Shown piece after piece: positions 1-12,037 of a DNA stretch of 64,000 nt. The translations under genes and the position numbers were made by a program. The notes beneath the pieces were generated by a model, which saw only the letters and a program-made list of their open reading frames with translations, searched no databases and was not told the DNA's origin. Every line of letters begins with the position of its first letter. Position 1 is the stretch's first letter. Origin of the DNA: Gerris lacustris (taxonomy: Eukaryota > Arthropoda > Insecta > Hemiptera > Gerridae); the NCBI GenBank assembly GCA_951217055.1, contig OX578280.1, forward strand, positions 62,877,633 to 62,941,632. The letters run 5' to 3'.

Positions 1-1625
1 TCAGCCCTGCAACAAAGAAAAACTGTAAATTAATAAAGATACAACATAAAAAAATAATTAAAACCATCAGTCTGATTATTACTTGTATGATTATTGTCTT
101 CCTTTGCCATCGTATATGTTCCAGCCCTACAACATAAAGAAAAACCATAAATTAGTAAAGATAAATCATAAAAAAATAATTAAAACCTTCAGTCTGATTA
201 TTACTTCTAGGATTAGAGTCTTCCTTTGCCATCATATATGTTCCAGCCCTGCAACATAAAGAAAAACAGTAAATTAGTAAAGGTAAATCATAAAAAAAAA
301 AAAAAATAAATAAAAACCATCAGTCATTACTTGTAAGTTATTGTCTCCCTTTGTCATCGTATATGTTCCAGCCCTGGAAAACATAAAAAAAACAATTAAA
401 ACCAACAGTCTGTTTATTACTTGTAGGATTATGCTCTTCTTTTACCATTGTATATGTAAAACAGTATATTAGTAAAGATAAAACATAAAAAAATAATTAG
501 AACCCTCAGTCTGATTATTACTTGTATAATTATTGTCTTCCTTTGACATCGTATATGTTTCAGCCCTGCAACAAAGAAAAACAGTAAATTAATAAAGATA
601 CAACATAAAAAAATAATTAAAACCTTCAGTCTGATTATCACTTGCAGGATTATTGTCTCCCTTTGACATCGTATATGTTCCAGCCCTGCAACAAAGAAAA
701 ACAGTAAATTAATAAAGATACAACATAAAAAAAATAATTAAAACAATCAGTCTGATTATTAATTGCAAATTAATAGTCTTCCTTTCCCATTGTATATGTT
801 CTAGCCCTGTATAAAAAAATTAACTTAGCCTAAAGGCAACCACAGCAATGTGCTGACTTGTATCAATATATTATACAATAAATGGTTATTATTATTATTA
901 TTATTATTATATGTTCTAGCCCTGCAACAAAGAAAAACAGTAAACTAGTAAAGATAAATCATAAAAAAATAATTAAAACCTTCAGTCTGATTATTACTTG
1001 TAGGATTATTGTCTTCCTTTGCCATCGTATATGTGCCTGCCCTGCAACATAAAATAAAACATTAAATTAGTAAAGATAAATCATAAAAAAATAAATAAAA
1101 AATAAAAACCGTAAGTCTGATTATTATTTGAAGGTTTATGGTCCCTTTGCCATCGTATATGTTCCAGCCCTGCAACATAAAATAAAACAGTAAATTAGTA
1201 AAGATAAATCATAAAAAAATGATTAAAACCTTCAGTCTGATTATTACTTGTAATTTACTGTCTTCCTTTGCCATCGTATATGTTCTAGCACTGCAACAAA
1301 GCAAAAAACAGTAAATTAGTGACGACAAATTATAAAAACATAATTAAAACCATCAGTCTGATTATTACTTGTAGGATTATTGTCTTCCTTTGCCATCGTA
1401 TATGTTCCAGCCCTGCAACAAAGAAAACAGTAAATTAGTAAAGATACATCATAAAAAAATAATTAAAACAATCAGTCTGATTATTAATTGCAAATTAATA
1501 GTCTTCCTTTCCCATTGTATATGTTCTAGCCCTGTAACATAAAGAAAAAGCAGTAAATTAGTAAAAATAAATCATAAAAAAAAAATAAATAGTAAGTTAG
1601 AAATAGTTCCATCTCGCATTATATT

Positions 1626-1839
1626 CTGCAGTGGTTGGGTCCATTAAGGACTGGAAATGACTGTTACCTGACTTCAGAAGAAGTGACGAGAATCGCAAAG
1701 ATTCAATTAATATTATTCAAAAAATAACTAATATAATGTAGGATAACTTCTAGTCAATCAGCTTGAGAATGACCCAAGGAGGGGTCGAAATATTGCAAAA
1801 GTGAACTTTTTATTTCCTTAATGGTCCCAACCACTGCAG
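1626..1839. mobile_element. MITE copy 1 inside the satellite
   Basis: A 214-bp insert with inverted ends: it starts ctgcagtggttgggtccatt and ends with the near-complement aatggtcccaaccactgcag (about 24 bp). The CAGTGG start resembles hAT ends, but no clear 8-bp target duplication is visible. A hairpin-like gacccaaggaggggtc lies near the right end and is followed by gaaat. No coding sequence. Confidence 0.75.
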
Positions 1840-2350
1840 AAAAAAAAAAAAAATAAATAAAAACCATCAGTCTGATTACATGTAAGTTTTTGTCTCCCTT
1901 TGTCATCGTATATGTTCCAGCCCTGCAACATAAAAAAAAACAATTAAAACCAACAGTCTGTTCATTACTTGTAGGATAATGCTCCTTCTTTGCCATCGTA
2001 TATGTTCTAGCACTGCAACAAAGCAAAAAACAGTAAATTAGTAACGACAAATTATAAAAAAATAATTAAAACCATCAGTCTGATTATTACTTGTAGGATT
2101 ATTGTCTTCCTTTGCCATCGTATATGTTCCAGCCCTGCAACAAAGAAAACAGTAAATTAGTAAAGATACATCATAAAAAAATAATTAAAACAATCAGTCT
2201 GATTATTAATTGCAAATTAATAGTCTTCCTTTCCCATTGTATATGTTCTAGCCCTGTAACATAAAGAAAAAGCAGTAAATTAGTAAAAATAAATCATAAA
2301 AAAAAAAAAATAAATAGTAAGTTAGAAATAGTTCCTTGTCGCATTACATT

Positions 2351-2564
2351 CTGCAGTGGTTGGGTTCATTAAGGACTGGAAATGACTGTTACCTGACTTC
2401 AGAAGAAGTGACGAGAATCGCAAAGATTCAATTAATATTATTCAAAAAATAACTAATATAATGTAGGATAACTTCTAGTCAATCAGCTTGAGAATGACCC
2501 AAGGAGGGGTCGAAATATTGCAAAAGTGAACTTTTTATTTCCTTAATGGTCCCAACCACTGCAG
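2351..2564. mobile_element. MITE copy 2 inside the satellite
   Basis: Nearly identical to the copy 725 bp upstream, with the same 214-bp length and the same inverted ends. Because the flanking satellite units are also duplicated, this copy arose by duplication of a ~725-bp block and not by a second transposition. Confidence 0.8.
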
Positions 2565-3836
2565 AAAAAAAAAAAAAAAAATAAAAACCATCAGTCTGAT
2601 TACATGTAAGTTTTTGTCTCCCTTTGTCAACGTATATATTCCAGCCCTGCAACATAAAAAAAAAACAATTAAAACCAACAGTCTGTTTATTACTTGAAGG
2701 ATTATGCTCTTCCTTTGCCATCGTATATGTTCTAGCCCTGCAACAAAGAAAAACAGTAAATTAGTAAAGATAAATCATAAAAAAATTCTAAAAACCTTCA
2801 GTCTGATTATCACTTGCAGGATTATTGTCTTCCTTTGCCATCATTTATGATCCAGCCCTGCAACATAAAGTAAAACGAGAACATAAGTATATTAGTAAAG
2901 AAAAATCATAAAAAAAAATAATTAGAACCTTCAGTCTGATTATTACTTATATGATTATTGTCTTCCTTTGACATCGTATATGTTTCATTTGTATATATGT
3001 CATTACTTGTAATTTATTACTTGTAAGTTATTGTCTCCCTTTGTCATCGTATATGTTCCAGCCCTGCAACATAAAAAAAAATAATTAAAACCAACAACAT
3101 GTTTATTACTTGTAGGATTATGCTCCTCCTTTGCCATCGTATATGTTCTAGCCCTGCAACAATGAAAAACAGAAAATTAGAAAAGATAAATCATTAAAAA
3201 TTCTAAAAACCTTCAGTCTGATTATTACTTGAAGAATTATTGTCTTCTTTTGTTCTAGCCCTGCAACAAATAAAAACAGTAAATTAGTAACGATAAATCA
3301 TAAAAAAATAATTCAAACAATCGAGTCTGATAATTACTTGTAGGATTATGCTCCTTCTTTGCCATCGTATATGTTCTAGCCCTGCAACAAATAATAGCAG
3401 TAAATTAGTAACGATAAATCATAAAAAAATAATTCAAACAATCGAGTCTGATAATTACTTGTAGGATTATGCTCCTCCTTTGCCATCGTATATGTTCTAG
3501 CCCTGCCCTGCAACAATGAAAAACAGTAAATTAGAAAAGATACATCATAAAAAAATTCTAAAAACCTTCAGTCTAATTATTACTTGAAGAATTATTGTCT
3601 TCTTTTGTCATCGTATATGTTCCAGCCCTGCAACACAAAAAAAACAATTAAAACCAACAGTCTGTTTATTACTTGTAGGATTATGCTCCTCCTTTGCCAT
3701 TGTATATGTTCTAGCCCTGCAACAATCTATAAACCTTCGGTCTGATTATTACTTGCAGGTTTATTGTCTCCCCTTGCCACCATATATTTTCCAGCCCTGC
3801 AACATAAACTAAAATAGTAAATTAGTAAAAATAAAT

Positions 3837-3839
<3 letters not shown>

Positions 3840-3890
<51 letters not shown>
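3840..3890. repeat. Poly(A) tract
   Basis: About 50 consecutive A residues replace the usual A-rich linker of a satellite unit. Probably expanded by slippage. The length may be unreliable in an assembly. Confidence 0.95.
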
Positions 3891-3892
<2 letters not shown>

Positions 3893-4497
3893 AAGTAAAA
3901 ACCATTAATCTGATTATTATTTAAAGGTTTATGGTCCCTTTGCCATCATATATGTTCCAGCCCAGCAACATAAAGAAAAACAGTATATTAGTTAAGATAT
4001 CATTAAAAAAAATAATTAAAACCTTCAGTCTGATTACTATTTGTAGATTTATTGTCACCCTTTGCCATCGTATATATTCCAGCCCTGCAACATAAAAAAA
4101 ACCAGAAATTAGTAAAGATAAATCATAAACAAAATAATTAAAACCATCAGACTGTATATTTCTTGTAGGATTATTGTCTTCATTTGCCATCTTATATGTT
4201 CCAGCCCTGCAACATAAAGAAAAACAGTAAATTAGAAAAAGATACATCATAAAAAAATAATTAAAATCATCAGTCTAATTATTACTTGAATGATTATTGT
4301 CCCTTTGCCATCGCATATGTTCCATTCCTGCAACATAAAAAAAACAGTAAATTAGTAAAGATATAACATAAAAAAATAAATAAAATAAAAACCATTAGTC
4401 TGATTATTATTTGAAGGTTTATGGTCCCTTTGCTATCGTATATGTTCCAGCCCTGCAACATAAAATAAAACAGTAAATTAGTAATGATAAATCATAA

Positions 4498-5205
4498 AAT
4501 AGACTGCCAATTAGTGTGGCACATAGCTTTCTCGCATCCTATCATGTACTATATTGTTATATTAACATTAAAATTATAGTTATATTACATTATTCTTATA
4601 TTGTTTATAGTGTAATAGTACATTACGCGTCGAGTGCGGAAAGTAGCATTTTGCATGGGAGTGTGGAGTTTGCACCCGAGCGACAGCAAGGGTGGTAAAA
4701 CCACACGAGCAATGCAAAATGCCATTTTCGCACGAGTTCAATCGTAGATAAAAACTATTAATAGTTTTAGCGATCTTTAACATTTCATAGCGGTGTCGCT
4801 GTTGGTTTAACTAAAAAATTGTATTTGAAAAAAATGTTTGTCTCATTGAATAGATGAAGTTAGATTTTATTCCCGACCTAAAATTCCAATTTTAAAGTTC
4901 CCGTTTACGCGAGCATTGCTCGTGAACGCTTGGACGGATAACGTTGGTCAACGAACTCGTCCTGAGCATTGGTAAAATGAACATGTCTACCAAATTTCAT
5001 CAAAATCGGTCGACATTTACTCAAGTTATCGTCGCCCGATTCATAATTCGCGGACACACAGACAGACAGACACGAGACCAAAAATGTTCCCTGAAGTCTG
5101 AAACGGATTTCTGTCTTGGAATTTTTAAATTCGGAGGCATAAAAGTTTTTTCGTTCTCAAAAGTGAACACAATGCTTCCGTTACCTTCGGTAAGCTCGGA
5201 AGCAA
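4498..5205 (+). mobile_element. Dispersed element, family B, interrupting the satellite
   Basis: The satellite stops at 4497 and resumes at 5206. The left end (tagactgccaattagtgtgg) and right end (ccttcggtaagctcggaagc) match, in inverse orientation, the two ends of the element at 13906-14486. Shared internal signatures include a cagacagacaga run and a caaatttcatcaaaatcgg stretch. Positions ~4610-4760 hold a piece of another family (D: gcacccgagcgacagc, ccacacgagc), so this copy is composite. No transposase frame is visible. Confidence 0.75.
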
Positions 5206-5572
5206 AAATAATAAAAACCATCAGTCTGATTATTACTTGTAGGATTATTGTCTTCCTTTGCAATCGTATATGTTCTAGCCCTGCAACAAAGAAAAACAGT
5301 AAATTAGTAAAGATAAATCATAAAAAAATTCTAAAAACATTCAGTCTGATTATTACTTGTAGGATTATTGTCTTCCTTGGCCATCGTATATGTTCCAGCC
5401 CTGCAACATAAAGAAAAACTGTAAATTAGTAAAGATAAATCATAAAAAAAATAATTAGAACCTTCAGTCTGATTATTACTTGTAGGATTATTGTCTTCCT
5501 TTGCCATCGTATATGTTCCAGCCCTGCAACAAAGAAAAACAGTAAATTAGTAATGATAAATCATAAAAAAAC
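5206..5572. repeat. Satellite array resumes (three units)
   Basis: Three more units of the same ~120-bp satellite with cagtctgattattacttg at about 5220, 5341 and 5466. The array therefore predates the family B insertion. Positions 5573-5784 are unique-looking sequence with no gene that I can support. Confidence 0.9.
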
Positions 5573-5784
5573 AACAAGAATATCTGGAGTAGCTATGACA
5601 CTACCCACAGCAAACGGCTGGTCGACCTTGTTAAGTGTTCCGAATGAACCCTTAAGACTAATGTCCTGCTCGGGTATACAGAAGACCCGACTAAGACCTG
5701 TCAAAAGGTCGAAATGTGAGGGTAATGTCAGTGCCGTGAGAAACCAGACCTGCCATTGGCCTAAAGCAAACTATTTATATTTAA

Positions 5785-6613
5785 CCCTTCGAGACACGGT
5801 CTGGCGCATGGAGTGCACCACGAGTAAAAAAGTTTCTGCAAATCACAGATTCACGATGCGAGAATAACAAAACCTCAATATACCCTACCACTAGAGACCC
5901 ATAAAACAGATGAAATAGTCTGCTTTGATTATTGCTTCGTTCTGCATTGTTTTGCCGTGTTTATTTGGCTTGGTGAACTGTATTCGCCGCCCTTGCCACC
6001 ATGTCCGGTATAGAAAAATTATGGGTTGAACTGAGATACACGGTGCGATCGAGAATCGCATAGCAGTAAAAGATTATATCTTTTTGTCAAACAGTACATT
6101 TGTATGATTTATATATTTGAGTGATTATATATGTATGATTTGTACATAAGAGAGTTGATATCCCTTTGTCAAAATAATACATTCCAGTAAAGCCTGTACA
6201 CTTTTCTAACCTCACAGCACCGTTTCCTCAGTTTTACCAAATTATGCCATCCGATCAATATTTTTCGGTTTTGCATGAGTTGTCGGATTAGGATGATGGT
6301 TGTGAGGAGTTATCTTAGGACTTTGACAACTAATAATAATAAATAGGGTTGATAATTAAGGTTGAAAGCCCGATACTAAGTCAGAACGCTGAAGGAGTAA
6401 TTACTGATTTTTTATAGTAATTTTTATTTTTATAATTAAAGATATCATTGAAAAATAAATATGTAATACATCAATTGACTTTTAGTTCAACATTTCCAAA
6501 ACGCAATTTAGATAATCTGGATTTAACCAATTTATGGTTTGAAAAATGCAATGGCGCATTAAGTGCGCCGCCCGTGCCTCTTTGTTTGTTCATTATAGCC
6601 GTGCCACGAAGGG
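5785..6613. mobile_element. piggyBac-type element, non-autonomous, TTAA-flanked
   Basis: An 829-bp insertion flanked by TTAA on both sides (5781-5784 and 6614-6617). It begins cccttcgagacacgg and ends ccacgaaggg, as in piggyBac-family termini. The subterminal blocks tggcgcatggagtgc (left) and ggcgcattaagtgcgcc (right) match the usual GGCGCA..GTGC palindromic subterminal motifs. Around 6246-6333 a broken frame encodes acidic residues (HELSD, DDGCEELS, DFDN) interrupted by stops. This looks like the remnant of the acidic N terminus of a piggyBac transposase. No intact transposase remains. Confidence 0.85.
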
Positions 6614-6617
6614 TTAA

Positions 6618-8780
6618 TAATAATACAAGCAATGAACGAAGGCATGCCGTGCTGCTGCCGAGTAAATGTGAATAGATCTAAAAATGTATCAACAACCTTG
6701 TCGGCGTCGGCAAAATGTAGGTATACGACATTAAGACAACCAAAGGCCGTAATCCCTTTAAGTACATAGGAAAGTATCAACATAATACATAAGTACAAAT
6801 GACAAATACCTTAAAATAAAGGATTATCCAACAACGCGGAAAACAGGTAGAAAACCCTCGGCAACAGGTAGTAGGGATAGGGAGGACAAAAAAAAAAACA
6901 GTCCGGCAATCGGCGATAAAACAAAAACAATCAAGTGTCAAGCCCTTTGAAAATTTGTTTCTGATTGGTCCATTTATTCGCGGGCCTTGGGCCGTGACTC
7001 GTTACGTCACTAAATCGCTAGACAACGTTCCTAATTAGCACTAACTATTATTGTTATTAAATGATTTTGAAAAAAAGTCTAACTTAATTATAATAATTCT
7101 AAAAAATAACAAAATAGTTACTTAATTTTTATATTGCTAGAAGGAAGAGAATTAAAAGCATGTAATGGAATTAAAAAATTAAATGGGAGATATTTCCATA
7201 CTTAATTATAGAATAAAATAATATAAAAAAAAGTAGATAGAAATCAGGAAATAAGCAGTCTTTAATTAGTTTTGATATAATGTTGGTAGTTCGTATTCGC
7301 TTTATTCGTTCTAAATTTGCTGTAGAAAGTACGCAGGCGCAGGAAGTAGGAAGTTAGCGTGTAATCTAAGAAGAAATAGTAGAAATCAAGTCAAAACTGT
7401 GCCCTGTGTGGTGTCTTTCACGACCAGTTTTTTATCGAAACGTCATCAAGGAATGATGATTTCGTTTTGAATTTGAATTTTACATAATTTACAGTCTGTC
7501 CGAATTAAGAAATGTTTAAAGATGAAGACTTCTAGTTTTTAACGCTTCATCAAGTGACCGGACAAGATAAAATCAAAACAATTCATATTCTCCAGACAGC
7601 AATTTCAGGATTATAATTTTTTTTTTTTTACACATATCTATAAATCGAAAATTATGAATTGAAAAAATGAAATAATAAAAATACAAATTAATAATGAAAT
7701 GATTGTAAGAACATATCGATTAAGTGTACGAGAGTACCGAAACAAATATACCGAAAAGTAATATTTAAGGAATTTTCATTATTTTATTGAACAAAGATGT
7801 GAATTAAAGATGTTTTACATAAATAATACAAAATATTAAACTATTTTACCTTGTAATAGCTTTTTTCAACCGAGCCATTTCAACTATGTAACATCGACCC
7901 CGCCAACAAAGACGCTACTGAAAAAATAACCTATTTCTTTTCTCCTTTTCTTTAAAAACAGCTGATTTAAAGTTTTAAATAAAATCTTCTTTCTTTAAAT
8001 AAAACTAAATAAACTTTTTAAAAAGTTATAAGATAATAGTAAGTTATTTGAATTTAAAATAAAACAAATACTGTAAAAAATATAAATAAATTTTTCAATT
8101 TATAAAATTTACCAATTGGAAATTTTGTTTATAACATATAGGTTGGCAGTACTTACAATTATTTTTCAATTTATTTAAACATTATTGTTTATCGAGTGGA
8201 CTTTAATATCTTTATTACGCATTTGGTTTATTTATATGTTAAGTTTGTTTTTCTTTATTTAAAAATTGTTGATTTTAAAATTAATTTGTAAGTTCGATTT
8301 TTACATCTTTAGTTTATTTTTGCATACTTATATTGAGTTTTTATTTTATTTTTCTTTGATTATAACTGGTTTTACAAAGTTATTTTTGTTTTTTGTGAAT
8401 TTTTAAGTATAAATTAAATAATTAAAATGGAAACATTAATAATAATACATAATTAGGCAGTGATAATTCTGGATTTCAGGTATTTTTATTTATTTTATTA
8501 TATATTAAACTAATTACTATCAGTTATTACTTATGAATTACCACGATCTTTTTATGGTGGTAGTTTTAGTTAAGAATCACCATGATCTTTTTACTTAAAA
8601 ACTTGACAAAGGTGAAAGATAATTTTAATATTGAGGGGGCTTTTCCTCCAGCCAGAGTAAACTTAAACGTTTTATATATTACCACTAATTTTAAACTGGT
8701 TAATCTATGATATAGAGAACATCAATAGTTATAACAGCAATATGTCAAAATGTTCATATATTACATGACTTAGTTTATCT
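6618..8780. other. Intergenic stretch without a supported gene
   Basis: AT-rich DNA with short stop-broken frames only. The portion 7270-7450 is more complex and less AT-biased (for example tacgcaggcgcaggaagtag) and could be a non-coding exon or an old element, but no splice or promoter signal settles it. 7900-8640 is very AT-rich. Confidence 0.6.
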
Positions 8781-8788
8781 CCTGTCGC

Positions 8789-9607
8789 CAGGCCCGCGGT
8801 AAGCATGTGATGAGCTCTGGGCCCAAGAGACACCCGCGCCCTTGCGCGCCTTGTTTTCCCGGGAAATATCTAGTTCCTCAGAAAATAGCTTAAAACGCGG
8901 ACGGATTCTCCGCCGAGGAGAAGTTATTTTTATGATAAATTTTTATGAAATGTTCAATAATAATTAAATGTAACTACCAAAACTAGCAATTGGAAAATAC
9001 TGGGCTAAGTGTTATGAACTCGCATATCAGAAAGTTTGTCTGAGTTGTCTCAGATCGATTTGTTCATAGCAAATTCAATAATTATATCTTCAAAATCTGC
9101 CCAATGAAAAGAACCATAAAATTGTTTAGTTTATTATTGTCTCATATAAAGAGAAAATTTTAGTATGATGGATTTACACGTTTTGAGGTCCCCTTAGTCC
9201 AAAAAAGTGGTTTTTAAAAAATATTTGGTTGTCGTCTATCTATGCAGACGCCTGGAGCCTAAACTACTAGGCCGACTTTGACGAAATTTGGCATACATGT
9301 TCAGAAGAATCATACACAGAGGCGAGAAATTAATTTTAGTTTCAAATTTGGATTTGGGGGCGTTACCCCCAAAAACTCTGAAAAAAACATGAAAAAAAAT
9401 TATTTCTCGAAAACGGTTCCGACGATTTTGATTAGAAAATGCTAAAAATGTAGTCAAAACAAATCTGACGATATAAGCGGTTTCCCTGGGAATAATTTAG
9501 TTACTGAGAAAATAGATTTTGTTTGGCCTTTTGTTAACCTCGTGCGCCCCAAAACCTCTGCGCCCCTGGGCCGGGGTCCACCGGGCCCATTTGTTAAATA
9601 GGCCCTG
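8789..9607. mobile_element. hAT element with 8-bp duplication, carrying permuted family A sequence
   Basis: Starts caggcccgcggt and ends aaataggccctg. It is flanked by an exact 8-bp target duplication cctgtcgc at 8781-8788 and 9608-9615, diagnostic of hAT insertion. The 819-bp interior is mostly dispersed family A, in an unusual order. The 3' part of A (with ctccgccgaggagaag) comes first at ~8850-9060. The 5' part (tacacgttttgaggtcccc, aaatttggcatacatgttc) follows at ~9117-9530. The two parts overlap by about 40 bp around the cccgggaa..gagaaaatag block. No transposase remains. Confidence 0.85.
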
Positions 9608-9615
9608 CCTGTCGC

Positions 9616-10345
9616 AGTAAGTGGACTTAACTTTAAAGAGATATCGCTTAAAATTTTTTGATGCAGATGCAACATTGTCCCTACTTATTTCTCGTTCTTT
9701 ATCTCCTGATCTGCTACAATACTAATTAAAGGATAGCTGAATCAGCCTTTTTAAATAATTCTTGTTGTCTCACCATTTTGAAAATCAAATCTACGTATAT
9801 AGAATTTAAAACTTTTTATCCACTTTAATTATCACTTATTATTTTATTTGTTAACGTTGCTTGCATGTATTTGGATAATGAATTAGCACCTTTCCTTTTT
9901 TCTTAATAAGTGGTTCCTTCTAAAGAGGATTTTGACATGAAACGCATGTTCAAAATCCGTTTTAGACAAACTGTAAAGTCTTTAAATTGTCTATATAATA
10001 TTATATATATTTATGAATAACTGTTATATTATACATACATGTTAGTATGTATATTTTTAAGTGCCGTGCTGTTATATATCAATTATAAAGAGATATCGGG
10101 GCGAGGCGTCTGCTTGCGCTACGTGTAGCAATTAGACTTGCTCTGTTTGTCCCGAGTGCAATAGCACAGTTAATTGTAACTCCGCGGAGCGTTACCATCG
10201 CTGTAGCGGCCTGTCTTACCTTCCAACCTGCTGCTTATCGTGGCCTTACTTCCAACTAAGATATCTTCTCTGCCACTTGCTCCGTTCTCTTTAAAAAAAC
10301 AGTTGAAAGATAAATAACAATGATTATTTCTTCAGCTGCTGGAGT
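9616..10345. other. Intergenic stretch
   Basis: No supported gene. 9616-10080 is AT-rich. 10095-10290 is GC-richer, with ggggcgaggcgtctgcttgc and ctccgcggagcg, and may be a piece of an unrecognised element. The last 8 bases (10338-10345, gctggagt) are the left target duplication of the next hAT element. Confidence 0.6.
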
Positions 10346-11442
10346 CAGTGGCGTAGGAACGGGGGGGCTATCGGGCTCGAGCCCCCCCCGTCAGATTTGA
10401 AGGGGCAAAAAAATTACAAATAAAATAAAAATTAGTACATGCTAAAAATTTTGTTGAATGATTTGGTAAATAATACATTTATATTTTATTTCAAATAAAA
10501 ATGTTTTTAACATTAATAAAATGGTATAATATATTATAAACATTTAATTTATTTGAAGTGCCGACGGGTGGGTTTAAATAGGAAGATAAGGGCGGCTGCG
10601 GCTAGTAAAGCCAACAAGTCGGCAGTCGGCACATCACAAAGAGTCATCATGACTTCTATTTCTCACCAACACTAAACTAAATAAAATCTTAATGACGTGA
10701 TCAACTGAGTCAATCAAAATAAATAGCACCTGCTCTGTCGTTGATGACAAGAAAGTTTCGTTTGATTTATCAGACTGAGTTATGTCAACTTGCTATCAGT
10801 AGTTTCAGAAGCGCGGCTCAAACCCCGTTTATCAAAAAACAACCACGATCGTAGTAGGAGGTTGAACCACCCTTATTCTTCTAGACATTATCAACTATGA
10901 ATTTTAGCTAGATAAGGAGACTTCTCTTCTCTTTCCTCTTTACCCGGCCTTTTTTGATTCTTTAGTCAGGTCCTAGCTCTCTCGCGAATCGTGTCAAACT
11001 GAGAATGTAAATTGTTTTTGACTCCATTCACTTTACCTTAATCTCAATTTATTTATTTTCATACTTTTAAATAGTGCATAAAATCTAATTTTTACTTTTT
11101 AAACAGTGTATACAATTTATTCTTATACATTTATTAAATTTTGATAGACATCATGAGAAAAAGACGAAATATTTATTTAAATTTGTTCTCTAAAAAGTCG
11201 AAACCTACGAATATTTGAACTGCTCTAAAATATGTCTACAACTGCTTAAAATGCTGTTTTTGAACGTTTATTTTCCAAAATTTTCCCGGGGGAGGACCCC
11301 CGAACACCCCCTCTATAGGGGAGGGGGGGGGGAGGGGGGGTAGAGAGAGGAGAGGTTGCAGTCTGATAAAGAGTATCTCCCCCCCCCCCCTTTAGCGGAG
11401 GAGCCGAGCCACCCCCGTCAAAAATGAATTCCTACGCCACTG
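10346..11442. mobile_element. hAT element, non-autonomous, 8-bp duplication
   Basis: A 1097-bp insertion starting cagtggcgtaggaac and ending ttcctacgccactg. It is flanked by the exact duplication gctggagt (10338-10345 and 11443-11450). CAGTGGCGTAG termini with 8-bp duplications are typical of hAT. Subterminal G/C homopolymer tracts occur at both ends (10362-10391 and 11320-11392). An internal GC-richer patch (10560-10640) is bounded by gccgac and gtcggc. No transposase frame. Confidence 0.92.
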
Positions 11443-11795
11443 GCTGGAGTTCTTAATGAAATAATTTTCAATCTTGTAAATTTAGAATAATATTAATTCA
11501 TTTTGTTAGACTATATGATTTCACTACAGGATTTTTTGTACAGGACTTAATATAACTCTTGAAAAAACTAACCATCTTATCTTGTAGGGCTTAAAGTGAC
11601 GCAGATAGGTCTTTCTTTGGATCCAACCTCTCCAACACCCTTTAGTGTCAAAAAAGGTGTTTTTGATAGTGTACCTTGTTATCACGTGTACTTTTATACG
11701 TGAAGACCAAATTGAATAAAAAGTATCCTATGTTTTCGAGGACACTTTGAAGGTAGTAGTTGAAGGTAGTGGCTACTATGAACTTTTTTCGATAC

Positions 11796-11844
11796 AAGGT
11801 ACAAATTTTGTAATACATTTTTATTATTACAAAATTTGTACCTT
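11796..11844. repeat. Perfect 20-bp inverted repeat
   Basis: The arms aaggtacaaattttgtaata (11796-11815) and its exact complement (11825-11844) are separated by 9 nt. It would form a strong hairpin. It lies in otherwise unannotated sequence (11451-12037) and overlaps a short spurious open frame. Confidence 0.85.
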
Positions 11845-12037
11845 AATAGCAAGTGAAAATGAAAAAAAAGTTAAATATTACTGCATGAAAGGATCCACTT
11901 CCCAGTCTTTTCTAAGGCGTCGTGTCTACACTTACAAAATATATTTTTTATCATAAAATAGAAGAATGTAATGTTTGCATGCAGTAATTATCTTCAAACT
12001 GTGATTCGCAGGGTATTATAGTCATAATAATGATATA

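Larger units (their letters stand above)
1..4497. repeat. Satellite array, ~120-bp degenerate monomers
   Basis: About 35 head-to-tail units of roughly 120 bp fill this stretch and run off the left edge. Each unit carries recognisable words such as cagtctgattattacttg, gccatcgtatatgttc, cagccctgcaac and gtaaattagtaaagataaat. Units differ by substitutions and small indels in the A-rich linker. A higher-order duplication (about 1270-1994 and 1995-2719) is embedded, as are two MITE copies and an A-tract. Minus-strand open frames here are by-products of the repeat and show no protein-like constraint. Confidence 0.95.

Noticed and set aside
1790..1800. Second hammerhead-like pattern (gacccaaggaggggtcgaaat) in the satellite MITE
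   Set aside because: The required CTGANGA side is not present in correct form (ttgagaatga), so only a stem followed by GAAA remains.
429..4250. Several minus-strand frames of 70-110 codons with repeated peptides
   Set aside because: They follow the satellite monomers, share the repeat's period and are broken by the same A-rich linkers.
5553..5867. 104-codon plus-strand frame
   Set aside because: It starts in satellite DNA and ends inside a piggyBac-type element crossing its TTAA boundary, so it cannot be a host gene.
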